Source: Agreia pratensis (GTDB lineage: Bacteria > Actinomycetota > Actinomycetes > Actinomycetales > Microbacteriaceae). Taken from it: a stretch of 64,000 nt of DNA. The position numbers and the translations under genes are program-made. Below are positions 7,267 to 15,997 of this stretch, piece by piece. The stretch spans positions 434,001 to 498,000 of the forward strand of contig NZ_FXAY01000001.1 of NCBI RefSeq assembly GCF_900177685.1. The letters are read 5' to 3'. The stretch's first letter is position 1, and every line of letters starts with the position of its first letter. Below the pieces are notes generated by a model. That model was not told the DNA's origin and made no database searches. It saw only the letters and a list, made by a program, of their open reading frames with translations.

Positions 7267-8214
7267 ATGCCGCGCAAGATCATCCTCGACTGCGACCCTG
7301 GCCACGACGACGCGATCGCGATCCTGCTCGCGCACGGCAATGCGCAGATCGAGTTGCTTGCGGTCACCACAGTGGTGGGCAATCAGACGCTCGACAAGGT
7401 CACGAGGAACGCCCTCGCCGTGGCCGAGATCGCCGGCATCGTCGGGGTTCCGTTCGCGGCCGGATGCCCGCGGCCGCTCGTGCGCACCATCGAGGTGGCG
7501 CCTGATATCCACGGCGAATCCGGCATGGACGGCCCCGAACTTCCGGAGTCGACGCGAGAACTCGACGGCCGGCACGCCGTCGACCTCATCATCGACACCA
7601 TCATGGCGAGCGAGCCCGGCGAGATCACGTTGGTGCCCACGGGCGGGCTCACGAACATCGCGCTTGCTGCGCGCAAGGAACCACGCATCGTCTCTCGCGT
7701 GAGAGAGGTCGTCTTGATGGGCGGAGGCTTCCACGTCGGCAACTGGTCGGCCACCGCAGAATTCAACATCATCATCGACCCCGAGGCCGCTCATATCGTC
7801 TTCAACGAATCATGGCCGCTGACCATGGTGGGCCTCGACCTGACACACCAGGCGCTCGCCACTCCTGACGTGCGCGCGCGAATCGACGCCATAGACACCA
7901 CGCCCTCACGCTTCGTGGGCGAGCTTCTCGACTTCTTCGCCAGCACGTACCTCGAGGCGCAGGGCTTCGCTCATCCGCCGGTTCACGACCCGTGCGCGGT
8001 GGCCTACGTCATCGACCCCAGCGTGATGACCGTGCGCAAGACGCCGCTCGATGTAGAACTCGCTGGCACGCTGACCCTCGGCATGACCGTGGCCGACTTC
8101 CGCTCGCCCGCGCCGGATGACTGCACGACGCAGGTGGCGGTCGACCTCGACACAGACAAGTTCTGGGCCCTCATCGAAGACGCGCTTCGCCGCATCGGAG
8201 AACCGGCGCGCTGA
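7267..8214 (+). CDS. iunH: Inosine-uridine preferring nucleoside hydrolase family protein
   Basis: Hydrolyses ribonucleosides to base and ribose without phosphate; 315 residues. The calcium-binding N-terminal motif DCDPGHDDA (Asp8, Asp10, Asp14, Asp15), the central EFNIIIDPEAA, and the C-terminal VHDPCAVAYV with active-site His are all present. AAGGAG precedes ATG 7267 at normal spacing. It is divergent from the SAH-hydrolase operon and shares the palindromic gap, so co-regulation is probable. It would take inosine made by Add. Base preference cannot be fixed from sequence. Confidence 0.9.
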   Translation: MPRKIILDCDPGHDDAIAILLAHGNAQIELLAVTTVVGNQTLDKVTRNALAVAEIAGIVGVPFAAGCPRPLVRTIEVAPDIHGESGMDGPELPESTRELDGRHAVDLIIDTIMASEPGEITLVPTGGLTNIALAARKEPRIVSRVREVVLMGGGFHVGNWSATAEFNIIIDPEAAHIVFNESWPLTMVGLDLTHQALATPDVRARIDAIDTTPSRFVGELLDFFASTYLEAQGFAHPPVHDPCAVAYVIDPSVMTVRKTPLDVELAGTLTLGMTVADFRSPAPDDCTTQVAVDLDTDKFWALIEDALRRIGEPAR

Positions 8215-8230
8215 CGCGAACGTATCCGTC

Positions 8231-8689
8231 TCAGATCGTGACGCCTCTGTTCTTCCATCCTGCACGGCTCAACACATCGAGAATCGGCGCCGACACCTGA
8301 TCTCGGCTGTACACGACGACGGCATCGGCGGCTTCTGTCGACCGGGCCATTCGTCGCACGAGAGCGACGATGATCGTGAAGAGGTTGATGGAGAACCCCC
8401 TGCTGTAGCCGCGGTATAGACGGAACCGTCCGTTGTTGAGACCCGAATCCTGCTCGAACCAGCGAAAGCTGGACTTCTCCGCCGACAGCCGGACGACATA
8501 GCTGAAGTTTCTCGACGCGCCATGAGCCGCCTCGAGGCGAGGAGCCCACTCTGCATCGTCGAATTTCCATCGCCCGGTCGCCTCATCACCGTCGATCGTG
8601 AAGACGACAGACGTCCGAGGACCGTTGAGAGCCCCGATGGCTGCTCGCACCTCATCGAGCGTCCACGGCTGAGGCGGAGTCGTCGTCAC
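8231..8689 (-). CDS. Hypothetical protein coupled to deoA
   Basis: 152 residues from GTG 8689 (VTTTPPQPWTLDEVRAAIG), two bases after the deoA stop, so translation is probably coupled. I do not recognise a family. The protein is mixed alpha/beta with many aromatics, including FTIDGDEATGRWKFDDAEW, FSYVVRLSAEKSSFRWFEQ and a Tyr/Arg-rich FRLYRGYSRGF, followed by a short hydrophobic stretch INLFTIIVALV. No signal peptide or cysteine motif is seen. It is convergent with iunH, with 16 bp between stops. The frame extends upstream into deoA without a stop, but that part is antisense-like shadow; the GTG next to the deoA stop is the reasonable start. Confidence 0.65.
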   Translation of the reverse strand: MTTTPPQPWTLDEVRAAIGALNGPRTSVVFTIDGDEATGRWKFDDAEWAPRLEAAHGASRNFSYVVRLSAEKSSFRWFEQDSGLNNGRFRLYRGYSRGFSINLFTIIVALVRRMARSTEAADAVVVYSRDQVSAPILDVLSRAGWKNRGVTI

Positions 8690-8691
8690 GT

Positions 8692-9981
8692 CTACTCGAT
8701 GCGCTCGGCGACCAGCGGACCGCGGGGCGTCCAGTCGGCGGCATCGCCGATGCTCCACGCTCCCTCGACAGCCTCGAGCGCGCGCTCGAAACGCTGCGGT
8801 TCGTCGGCCGAGAGCGTGAACAAGGGCTGTCCCGCCTTGACTGCGTCGCCGGGCTTGGCGTGCAGATCGATGCCGGCGGCGTGCTGCACCGGGTCCTGTG
8901 CTCGCGCCCGTCCGGCCCCGAGGCGCCATGCAGCGATGCCGAAGGGCAGGGCCTCCTGCGTAAGCAGAACACCGTCGCGATCGGCTGTCACCACGTGAGT
9001 CTCGCGCGCGACCGGCAGCGCGGCATCCGGGTCGCCACCCTGAGCCTCGATGACGCGACGCCACGTGTCCATGGCACGTCCGTCGGTCAGAGCCTTCTCG
9101 ACATCGGCGTCAGGCTGACCGGCGAGGCGCAGCATCTCTTTCGCCAACGCGATCGTGAGCTCGACCACGTCGGCGGGGCCTCCGCCCGCGAGAACCTCGA
9201 CCGACTCGCGCACCTCGTTGGCGTTGCCGATGGCAAGCCCGAGCGGCACATTCATATCGGTCAGGAGGGCCGTCGTCGAGACACCGGCGTCATTGCCGAG
9301 GTCGACCATCGTGCGGGCGAGCTCGCGCGATTTCTCGATGTCGACCATGAACGCGCCAGAGCCGAACTTGACGTCGAGAACGAGCGAATCGGTTCCTTCG
9401 GCGATCTTCTTCGACATGATGCTGGACGCGATCAGCGGGATGGCCTCGACCGTTCCGGTGATGTCGCGCAGCGCGTAGAGCTTCTTGTCGGCCGGCGCGA
9501 GTCCGGAGCCCGCGGCGCAGATCACGCCCCCGACGTCGCGCAGTTGGGCGAACATCTCGTCGTTCGTGAGGTCTGCGCGCCATCCCGGGATGCTCTCGAG
9601 CTTGTCGAGGGTTCCACCGGTGTGGCCGAGTCCCCGACCCGACAGTTGAGGAACCGCGACGCCGAACGACGCGACGAGCGGCATGAGCGGCAGCGTGATC
9701 TTGTCGCCGACGCCGCCCGTGGAGTGTTTGTCGACGGTCACCTTGCCGAGCCCGTCGAAGCTCATGCGTTCGCCCGACGCGATCATGGCGAGCGTCAGAT
9801 CGCGGATCTCCTGCCGCTCCATACCGTTCAGCAGGATGGCCATCGCCATCGCCGCCATCTGCTCGTTGCCCACATAGCCGCGCGTGTAGGCATCGACCAG
9901 CCAGTCGATCTCGGCGGTGCTGAGGTTTCCGTGATCACGCTTGGTACGGATGAGGTCGACGACGTCGAAGGATTCTGACAC
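8692..9981 (-). CDS. deoA: Thymidine phosphorylase
   Basis: Phosphorolysis of thymidine/deoxyuridine to base plus deoxyribose-1-phosphate; 429 residues, the usual length. Signatures are KHSTGGVGDKITLPL for phosphate binding, SGRGLGHTGGTLDKLES, and the DKKLYALRDITGTVEAIPLI helix with lysines near the pyrimidine site. The C-terminal alpha/beta domain includes a hammerhead-like GDAVKAGQPLFTL. It lies between cdd and an uncharacterised 152-residue gene in the nucleoside uptake operon. A repeat at 10002-10026 occupies most of the 55-bp gap to cdd. Confidence 0.94.
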   Translation of the reverse strand: MSESFDVVDLIRTKRDHGNLSTAEIDWLVDAYTRGYVGNEQMAAMAMAILLNGMERQEIRDLTLAMIASGERMSFDGLGKVTVDKHSTGGVGDKITLPLMPLVASFGVAVPQLSGRGLGHTGGTLDKLESIPGWRADLTNDEMFAQLRDVGGVICAAGSGLAPADKKLYALRDITGTVEAIPLIASSIMSKKIAEGTDSLVLDVKFGSGAFMVDIEKSRELARTMVDLGNDAGVSTTALLTDMNVPLGLAIGNANEVRESVEVLAGGGPADVVELTIALAKEMLRLAGQPDADVEKALTDGRAMDTWRRVIEAQGGDPDAALPVARETHVVTADRDGVLLTQEALPFGIAAWRLGAGRARAQDPVQHAAGIDLHAKPGDAVKAGQPLFTLSADEPQRFERALEAVEGAWSIGDAADWTPRGPLVAERIE

Positions 9982-10001
9982 GGGTGGAGCCTTTCTGGGG
10001 T

Positions 10002-10026
10002 GTTCCCTTCGACAAGCTCAGGGAAC
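10002..10026. repeat. Short dispersed hairpin repeat (copy 1)
   Basis: A 25-base element beginning GTTCCCT and ending AGGGAAC, with TCGACAAGCTC as loop: 7-bp perfect arms. The same core, CCCTTCGACAAGCTCAGGGA, recurs at 26311-26330 upstream of trpS. It resembles REP-like elements I have seen scattered in many high-GC genomes. Here it lies inside the cdd-deoA gap, where it may act as an mRNA stabiliser or partial terminator. Confidence 0.7.
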
Positions 10027-10036
10027 GAGGGGGGGG

Positions 10037-10462
10037 TTAGTGCGTCTCGACGTAGGCCTGCAGGGTGCGCGGGCCGAAGGCATCCGGCAACACCTCGTCG
10101 ATGGTTCGGATGCCGGAGACGGTCTGCAGCAGCATGCCCGGCGCGGAGTGCTCGTAGAGCAGTTGACGGCACCGGCCGCAGGGCATCAGCGCGTTGCCAT
10201 CGCCGTCTACGCAGACGAAGCCGACCAGGTGACCCCCGCCCGTCATGTGCAGCGACGAGACGAGCGCGCACTCGGCGCACAGCGTAAGCCCGTAACTGGC
10301 ATTCTCGACATTGCAGCCTGCGATCACACGGCCGTCATCGACGAGCGCGGCGACCCCGACCGGGAACCTCGAGTACGGCACGTAGGCCTTCTCCATGGCA
10401 AGTAGAGCCTCGGCGCGAAGCACGTTCCAATCGATGCCGGATGCCTGATCGATCTCGGTCAT
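10037..10462 (-). CDS. cdd: Cytidine deaminase
   Basis: Homotetrameric zinc enzyme turning cytidine/deoxycytidine into uridine/deoxyuridine; 141 residues. Zinc ligands are Cys62 in LCAECAL, and Cys95 and Cys98 in MPCGRCRQLL. The catalytic proton-shuttling Glu64 is in the CAE triplet, and the substrate strand NVENASYGLT is intact. It is ten bases downstream of the last permease gene and upstream of deoA, so imported cytidine is deaminated and then split within one operon. Confidence 0.95.
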   Translation of the reverse strand: MTEIDQASGIDWNVLRAEALLAMEKAYVPYSRFPVGVAALVDDGRVIAGCNVENASYGLTLCAECALVSSLHMTGGGHLVGFVCVDGDGNALMPCGRCRQLLYEHSAPGMLLQTVSGIRTIDEVLPDAFGPRTLQAYVETH

Positions 10463-10472
10463 ATCGGCTCTC

Positions 10473-11777
10473 CTAGGACTTTATGTACGGTTTGCCGGCA
10501 GCGGCAGGCCCTCGGACTCGGCCGACCACCCCCGCGACCGCGAAGATCGTGACGAGGTAGGGCAGCATCAGCATGAACTCGCTCGGCACGGGCGCACCGA
10601 TGATGCTCAGCACGCTCTGCAGGTTCGACGCGAAGCCAAACAAGAGCGCGGCCAGCGTTGCCCTGATCGGATCCCAGCGACCGAAGATGACCGCCGCCAG
10701 GGCGATGAATCCTGCACCCGCCGTCATCTCCTTGTTGAACGAGCCCACCGAGCCCATCGTGAAGTACGCACCACCGAGACCGGCGATCGCTCCCGCGAGC
10801 GAGACGTTCCAGAACCGCGTGCGGGCGACATTGATGCCCACGGTGTCGGCTGCCTGCGGGTGCTCGCCCACAGCGCGCAGACGCAGACCCCAACGCGTCT
10901 TGAAGAGCGCGAAGAAGACCACCGCGACGGCGATGTACAGGATGTAGACGATGATCGTCTGCCGGAACAGCACGGGGCCGATAATCGGGATCTCGCTGAG
11001 CCCGGGAATGGGGAGCCGGGGCAGGCGGATGGTGGCGCTGTTGTTGAGCAGATCGGTGTTCTTCGTCAGAACCTGTGAATAGAGGAAGCTCGTGAGGCCG
11101 GTGACCAGCACGTTGAGCACGACGCCCACGATGACCTGGTCGACGAAGTACTTGATCGAGAACGCCGCGAGGACGAACGACACGAGCACACCGGCGGCCA
11201 TGGCTGAGATGAGTCCGAGCACCGCCTGACCGGTGACCGACGCGACGACGGCCGACACGAATGCTCCCGCAAGCAGCTGTCCCTCGATGGCCACGTTCAC
11301 CACACCGACGCGCTCGGAGATGACCCCGCCCAGGGCGCCGAAGACCAGCGGCACGCTGAGTCCGACGGCACCGACAAGCAGGCCGGGCACGGGAATCGTC
11401 GCCCCGGCCGCGGCCCAGGTGAGGAACGCGATGAGGAACAGAATGGCGAAGACGACCGTGATCCAGAGTCGGACCGGCCGGTCGCGAGACACGAGGAATG
11501 CGCTGTAAGCGGTCAACGCCAGCAGAAGAACGGTGAGCACGATGTCCGTCGCTCGCGTCGGCGCCTCGATCGTGGGGATCTGCACGAAGTCGGAGTCGGT
11601 AGACAGCCGGAATCCGCTCACGCCCTCGCGCCCGAAGACCACGAAGAGCAGGATGGCGATGATCGAGAAGATGCCGTAGGCGATCGGCGCCTTCCAGCTC
11701 TTGACGATGGTCTTCTCGAGTGCCGGAGGAAGCGAATCCGGGTGGTTGTGCTGCAGGGGCGCGTCTTGAATGCTCAC
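10473..11777 (-). CDS. Nucleoside ABC transporter permease (NupQ-like)
   Basis: Inner-membrane permease of the BMP/Nup sugar-nucleoside uptake class, 434 residues with about ten hydrophobic segments. The core is like YufQ/NupQ: GALGGVISERVGVVNVAIEGQLL, and a coupling segment RLRAVGEHPQAADTVGIN for the ATPase. The GTG 11777 start (VSIQDAPLQ) overlaps the preceding permease stop by 4 bp (GTGA). The open frame continues further upstream, but that part is antisense shadow of the first permease. The N-terminal 70 residues add one or two extra segments compared with short Nup permeases. Confidence 0.88.
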   Translation of the reverse strand: MSIQDAPLQHNHPDSLPPALEKTIVKSWKAPIAYGIFSIIAILLFVVFGREGVSGFRLSTDSDFVQIPTIEAPTRATDIVLTVLLLALTAYSAFLVSRDRPVRLWITVVFAILFLIAFLTWAAAGATIPVPGLLVGAVGLSVPLVFGALGGVISERVGVVNVAIEGQLLAGAFVSAVVASVTGQAVLGLISAMAAGVLVSFVLAAFSIKYFVDQVIVGVVLNVLVTGLTSFLYSQVLTKNTDLLNNSATIRLPRLPIPGLSEIPIIGPVLFRQTIIVYILYIAVAVVFFALFKTRWGLRLRAVGEHPQAADTVGINVARTRFWNVSLAGAIAGLGGAYFTMGSVGSFNKEMTAGAGFIALAAVIFGRWDPIRATLAALLFGFASNLQSVLSIIGAPVPSEFMLMLPYLVTIFAVAGVVGRVRGPAAAGKPYIKS

Positions 11778-13060
11778 TTGGTCACCGCCGCGGTCTGGGC
11801 GCGGGGTCGTCTGAGGCGCACTCCGCTGGGCTTCGGCAGGTGGAACACCGCACGCACGAGCGGCGGCGCGGCGATGAAGAGCACGATCAGCGACTGGATC
11901 ACGACCACGATGTCGATGGGAATTCCCTCCGATGCCTGCATGGCGAATCCGCCTGCCTTGAACGCGCCGAACAGGATGCCGGCGAAGAAGATGCCCCAGG
12001 GCTTGGAGCGGCCGAGCAGCGCGACCGTGATGGCGTCGAAGCCGATGCCGGCGTCGATGCCCGAGCTGAAGCCGGTGGTCACCGTGCCGAGCACCTGTGC
12101 GACGCCGGCGAGACCGACGAGGCCGCCCGAGAGCAGCATCGCGTAGACGTACATCTTGTTGACGCTGATGCCCGCCACGCGCGCCGCGTTGGGGTTCTCT
12201 CCCACAGCTCGGAACTGGAAACCGAGGTTCGACCGGTTCAGCAGGTACCAGACGTACACGGTGGCCGCGATCACGAAGATGAAGCCCCAGTGCAGGTTGA
12301 ACTGCGGCCCGAGAAGATCGGGGAACACAGCCGTGGGCAGCGCTGCGGGCGTCTTGGGGTTGTTCGAACCGGGGGCCTGCAGCAGGCCAGGGGTCTTCAG
12401 CATGAACGAGATCAAGTAGAGGGCAACGAAGTTGAGCATGATCGTGACGATCACCTCGTGGGCTCCGGTTCTCGCCTTGAGCAGCCCGACGATTCCGCCC
12501 CAGACGGCACCGCCGATGATGCCCGCGGCAACCGCGAGGATGAGGTGAAGTCCGTAGGGAAGCTCGAACGACCAGCTGACCCAGCCGGCGCACGCGGCAG
12601 CGATGAGCATCTGGCCGCGACCACCGATGTTGAACAGGCCCACGCGGAAGGCGAGGCCCACTCCGAGACCGGCCGCGATCAGCGGGGTGGCGAAGGTGAG
12701 CGTCTCGGTCAACGGCTTGATGCCGGCGATGAAGCCGGGGCGCCGGAAGTTGTAGACGGCGCCCTGGAACAGCGAGGTATAGGCTCCCGAGACGGAATCC
12801 CAGACGGCCTTGAAGAGGTCTGCGGGGCGGGCGAAGAAGTACCCGGCCGCTGCCGTCACCTTGTCGTCGGTGAGGGCGATCAGAATGCCTCCGGCAACCA
12901 TCGCCAGCACAACGGCGAGGACCGAGATCATCGCGCTGCCGCCGACGATCTCTCGCATGACGCCGTGCCAACGGGGCTCAGCGACGGATGAATCGCTGGG
13001 CTCAGGTGGGGACGCGACGGGTGGGCCGGATTCGACGGGCGGGACTGTGGGCTGGCTCAC
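11774..13060 (-). CDS. Nucleoside ABC transporter permease (NupP-like)
   Basis: Inner-membrane permease, 428 residues. A Pro/Ser-rich cytoplasmic head of about 35 residues is followed by roughly ten transmembrane segments. FRVGLFNIGGRGQML and the EAA-like loop FRAVGENPNAARVAGISVNKM are typical of the first permease in BMP-Nup transporters. ATG 13060 overlaps the ATPase stop by 4 bp (ATGA), and its own stop overlaps the next permease. The three genes therefore form a translationally coupled set in the order ATPase, permease, permease. Confidence 0.88.
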   Translation of the reverse strand: MSQPTVPPVESGPPVASPPEPSDSSVAEPRWHGVMREIVGGSAMISVLAVVLAMVAGGILIALTDDKVTAAAGYFFARPADLFKAVWDSVSGAYTSLFQGAVYNFRRPGFIAGIKPLTETLTFATPLIAAGLGVGLAFRVGLFNIGGRGQMLIAAACAGWVSWSFELPYGLHLILAVAAGIIGGAVWGGIVGLLKARTGAHEVIVTIMLNFVALYLISFMLKTPGLLQAPGSNNPKTPAALPTAVFPDLLGPQFNLHWGFIFVIAATVYVWYLLNRSNLGFQFRAVGENPNAARVAGISVNKMYVYAMLLSGGLVGLAGVAQVLGTVTTGFSSGIDAGIGFDAITVALLGRSKPWGIFFAGILFGAFKAGGFAMQASEGIPIDIVVVIQSLIVLFIAAPPLVRAVFHLPKPSGVRLRRPRAQTAAVTK

Positions 13061-14592
13061 GCGGCAGCTCCTTCGGGTGGGGAGGTGACGGAATCGGGTA
13101 CTTCGCCGGCCATCATGAGGCCGAGCACATCGCGGGGAGTGTCGCCCGGCACGATGCCCACGATCGTTCCGCGGTACATCACGGCGATCCGGTCGGCGAG
13201 CGCGACGACCTCATCGAGTTCGGTCGAGACGACGATCACGGGAATACCGGCATCGCGCGTCGCGACGATGCGCTTGTGCACGAACTCGATCGAGCCGACG
13301 TCGATGCCACGGGTGGGCTGCGCTGCCATGAAGAGGCGCAACTCGCGACTGAGCTCACGGGCGAGAACGACCTTTTGCTGGTTTCCTCCGGAGAGGCGAC
13401 CGACCGGCGTGGTGATGCCCTGGCTGCGAACGTCGAACTCCTTCGACTTCCGCTCGGCGAACTCCTTGAGGTAGTTCAGCTGAAGAGTCCCCGCCTTGAC
13501 GAACGGCGGTCCGTCGCTGCGGTCGAGCATCAGGTTCTCGGCGATGGTGAACTCGCCGACCAGCCCGTCTTCTTTTCGGTCCTCCGGCACGAAGCCGATT
13601 CCCGACGCGAGCACCTGCTTCACCGACAGCCCTCTGAGCGACTTGCCATCGAGCGTGATCTCACCGCGTACACGCGGTTGGAGACCCATGATCGCCTCGG
13701 TGAGTTCGGTCTGACCGTTGCCCTGAACGCCGGCGATCGCGAGGATCTCGCCCGCACGCACGTCGAAGCTCACATCGTTGACGACCAGCTGGCCGTGAGG
13801 GTCGACGACCGAGAGGTTGGAGACGACGAAGGCGTCTGCCCCGGGTGTGGCCGCGTCTTTATGCACGGTCAGCTCGACGGCGCGACCGACCATCAGCGAG
13901 GCCAGCTCTGCGTTCGTCGCTGTGGGCGACGCCTCACCGACGACCTTGCCGAGGCGGATGACCGTGATGCGGTCGGCCACCTCGCGCACCTCGCGCAGCT
14001 TGTGGGTGATGAAGACGATCGATGTGCCGGCGGCCTTCAGCTGCCTCATGATGGTCATGAGCTCGTCGGTCTCTTGGGGCGTGAGCACGGCGGTGGGCTC
14101 GTCGAACACGAGAACCTTGGCGTCACGAGACAGCGCCTTGATGATCTCGACCCGCTGCTGAACACCGACGGGCAGGTCGTCGACCAGCGCATCCGGATCG
14201 ACGTGGAAGCCGAATCTCTCGCTGATCTCACGCACCTTCTCGCGCGCCGCAGCGAGGTCGAGCACGCCGGCAGCATTCGTCTGCTCATGGCCGAGCATCA
14301 CGTTCTCGGCGACCGTGAACACAGGGATCAGCATGAAGTGCTGGTGCACCATGCCGATTCCCGCCGCCATGGCATCGCCCGGGCCCGCGAAGTGCTGCAC
14401 GACGTCATCGAGCAGAATGTCTCCCTCTTCGGCCTTGTAGAGGCCGTAGAGCACATTCATCAACGTCGACTTGCCTGCGCCGTTCTCGCCGAGGAGACAG
14501 TGGATCTCTCCCGGCTCGATCGTGAGGTCGATGTGGTCGTTGGCCGTGAGGGCGCCGAAACGCTTCGTAATGCCGCGGAGTTCGAGCTTCAT
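13057..14592 (-). CDS. Nucleoside ABC transporter ATP-binding protein (two fused ABC domains, NupO-like)
   Basis: 511 residues with tandem nucleotide-binding domains. The first has Walker A GENGAGKST at 35-43, signature LPVGVQQRVEI and Walker B VLVFDEPTAVL. The second has a degenerate Walker A (GVQGNGQTEL) and signature LSGGNQQKVVLAREL. One canonical and one degenerate site is the normal pattern for ribose/nucleoside importers. It energises the two downstream permeases and is separated from the first lipoprotein gene by about 110 bp that contains a hairpin. Confidence 0.9.
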   Translation of the reverse strand: MKLELRGITKRFGALTANDHIDLTIEPGEIHCLLGENGAGKSTLMNVLYGLYKAEEGDILLDDVVQHFAGPGDAMAAGIGMVHQHFMLIPVFTVAENVMLGHEQTNAAGVLDLAAAREKVREISERFGFHVDPDALVDDLPVGVQQRVEIIKALSRDAKVLVFDEPTAVLTPQETDELMTIMRQLKAAGTSIVFITHKLREVREVADRITVIRLGKVVGEASPTATNAELASLMVGRAVELTVHKDAATPGADAFVVSNLSVVDPHGQLVVNDVSFDVRAGEILAIAGVQGNGQTELTEAIMGLQPRVRGEITLDGKSLRGLSVKQVLASGIGFVPEDRKEDGLVGEFTIAENLMLDRSDGPPFVKAGTLQLNYLKEFAERKSKEFDVRSQGITTPVGRLSGGNQQKVVLARELSRELRLFMAAQPTRGIDVGSIEFVHKRIVATRDAGIPVIVVSTELDEVVALADRIAVMYRGTIVGIVPGDTPRDVLGLMMAGEVPDSVTSPPEGAAA

Positions 14593-14646
14593 AGAGACAA
14601 TCTACCCATCAGTTCGATGTGTGAAGAGCGCGCTTAACGCGATCGA

Positions 14647-14668
14647 GGGACCAGCCGTGGCTGGCCCC
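14647..14668 (-). other. Intercistronic hairpin between receptor and ATPase genes
   Basis: GGGACCAGCC, 2 bases, GGCTGGCCCC on the + strand: ten pairs with one mismatch. It lies just 3' of the BMP lipoprotein gene and 5' of the ATPase gene in the direction of transcription. There is no U tract, so an mRNA-stabilising or attenuating hairpin is likelier than a full terminator. Such an element would let the receptor be made in excess over the membrane parts. Confidence 0.5.
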
Positions 14669-14700
14669 CCGATTTCACGCGGGTGGAACGGTGTATGCGA

Positions 14701-15780
14701 CTACTTGTTCAGGTACGAGGAGACCTTGACGTCGCCCGAGACGATCTTCGCCTTGAGGTCGTCGATCTCGCCCTGGAGCGAGGAGTTCACCTTCGACTCG
14801 AAGTCGTGGAACGGCGCCATGCCGACACCGTCGTTCTCGAGCGTTCCCACGTAGGGCTCGCTCTTGAAGTCTCCGGCTGCGGCGTCGGTGACAACCGTGT
14901 CGGTGGCCGTCTTGATGCCCTTGAGGATCGACGTCAGGTAGAGGTCCTTGTAGGTGGGGTCGCTCTCGTAGAGGTCGGAGTCGACACCGACCATGGCGAT
15001 GTCCTTACCGGACTCCTGGATGGCAACGCCGGCGCTCTGGTAGATCGGTCCACCGACGGGGAGCAGAACGTCTGCGCCCTGATCGATGAAGTTCTGAGCG
15101 GTGGTCTTCGCCACGTCGTTGGCCTCGAAGCCGCCGGTGAAGGTGGCGGAGTCAGGGTTGTCGAGGTCGTAACCCAGAACCTTGACGTCCTTCGACTTCT
15201 GCTCGTTGTAGTACTTGACGCCCTGGGCGAAGCCGTCCATGAAGATGGTGACGGTCGGGAAGTTCATTCCGCCCCAGGTCGCGACGATGCCCGACTTGGA
15301 GTAGTCGGCGGCCGCGTAGCCCGCGAGGAACGCGGCGCCGGCGGTGTCGAACGTGATCGGCTTGACGTTGTCGGCCGTGATGGAAGCGTCGTCGATGATC
15401 GCGAAATCGATGTCGGGGTTCGCTTCGGCGGCAGCCTTGGTGGCATCGGCCAACGCGAAGCCCACCGTGACGATGAGCGTGCAGTTCTGGTCGACGAGGC
15501 TCGAGATGTTCGGAGCGAACGCGGTCTCGGAATCGGACTGAACGGTGACGGGCTCGACGCCCAGCTTCTTGGCGGCATCGTTGAGCCCCTCGAAGCCTGC
15601 CTGGTTGAAGGACTTGTCGTCGAAGCCACCGGCGTCGGAAACCATGCAGGGAAGTGCGTTCGAAGCGGCGGCGTCGGTCGAACCGGTTTCGGCCGGCGCG
15701 GACGCGCAACCGGCGAGGAGTGCGGCGAAGCCGAGGGTGGCGATGCCGCCCATGGCAGCACGGCGAATGGTCTTGCTCAA
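14701..15780 (-). CDS. BMP-family nucleoside-binding lipoprotein (first copy)
   Basis: Substrate receptor for the downstream ABC importer, 359 residues. The signal peptide ends in a lipobox LLAGC with Cys25 as the lipidated residue, followed by an Ala/Thr/Ser linker. The BMP fold signature DAGGFDDKSFNQAGFEGL binds the nucleoside, with GADVLLPVGGPIYQS and VGVDSDLYES further in. The start is TTG 15780, chosen because TTGGAGGA precedes it at good spacing and the signal peptide then begins MSKTIRRAA. Longer frames upstream add non-signal sequence. Ligand is likely purine or pyrimidine nucleosides. Confidence 0.9.
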   Translation of the reverse strand: MSKTIRRAAMGGIATLGFAALLAGCASAPAETGSTDAAASNALPCMVSDAGGFDDKSFNQAGFEGLNDAAKKLGVEPVTVQSDSETAFAPNISSLVDQNCTLIVTVGFALADATKAAAEANPDIDFAIIDDASITADNVKPITFDTAGAAFLAGYAAADYSKSGIVATWGGMNFPTVTIFMDGFAQGVKYYNEQKSKDVKVLGYDLDNPDSATFTGGFEANDVAKTTAQNFIDQGADVLLPVGGPIYQSAGVAIQESGKDIAMVGVDSDLYESDPTYKDLYLTSILKGIKTATDTVVTDAAAGDFKSEPYVGTLENDGVGMAPFHDFESKVNSSLQGEIDDLKAKIVSGDVKVSSYLNK

Positions 15781-15997
15781 GATGTCCTCCAAGGATTGCC
15801 CCGCGATGAAAGCGGAGCGCAGGGCTGTGTGGTTTCTCACGTTACCTAATGTGACGCGGGTCGAGAGGCCAGCAGACGGCATCGCCGCCCAGTCGTTACA
15901 AAGACGCGTTCGCGCCGAAACAACCCCGAAATGTTCAGCGCCAAAAAGCCTGAAAAGACACCGGATGCGCCGCGCGCTTCGGCGTCGATCCGAGCGA

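Noticed and set aside
11778-12971. N-terminal extension of the second permease to an 832-residue protein
   Set aside because: The added sequence is Arg/His-rich shadow of the first permease; GTG 11777 with a GTGA overlap is the natural start.
12988-14637. 549-codon + strand frame opposite the Nup ATPase
   Set aside because: Composition (His/Arg/Asp-rich) is that of a reverse-strand shadow, while the minus frame has complete ABC motifs.
15835-15860. TCAC-10-GTGA symmetry upstream of the first BMP gene as a GlxR/CRP site
   Set aside because: The GlxR/CRP half-sites are in the opposite order (TGTGA-N6-TCACA), so the match is to the wrong orientation and spacing.
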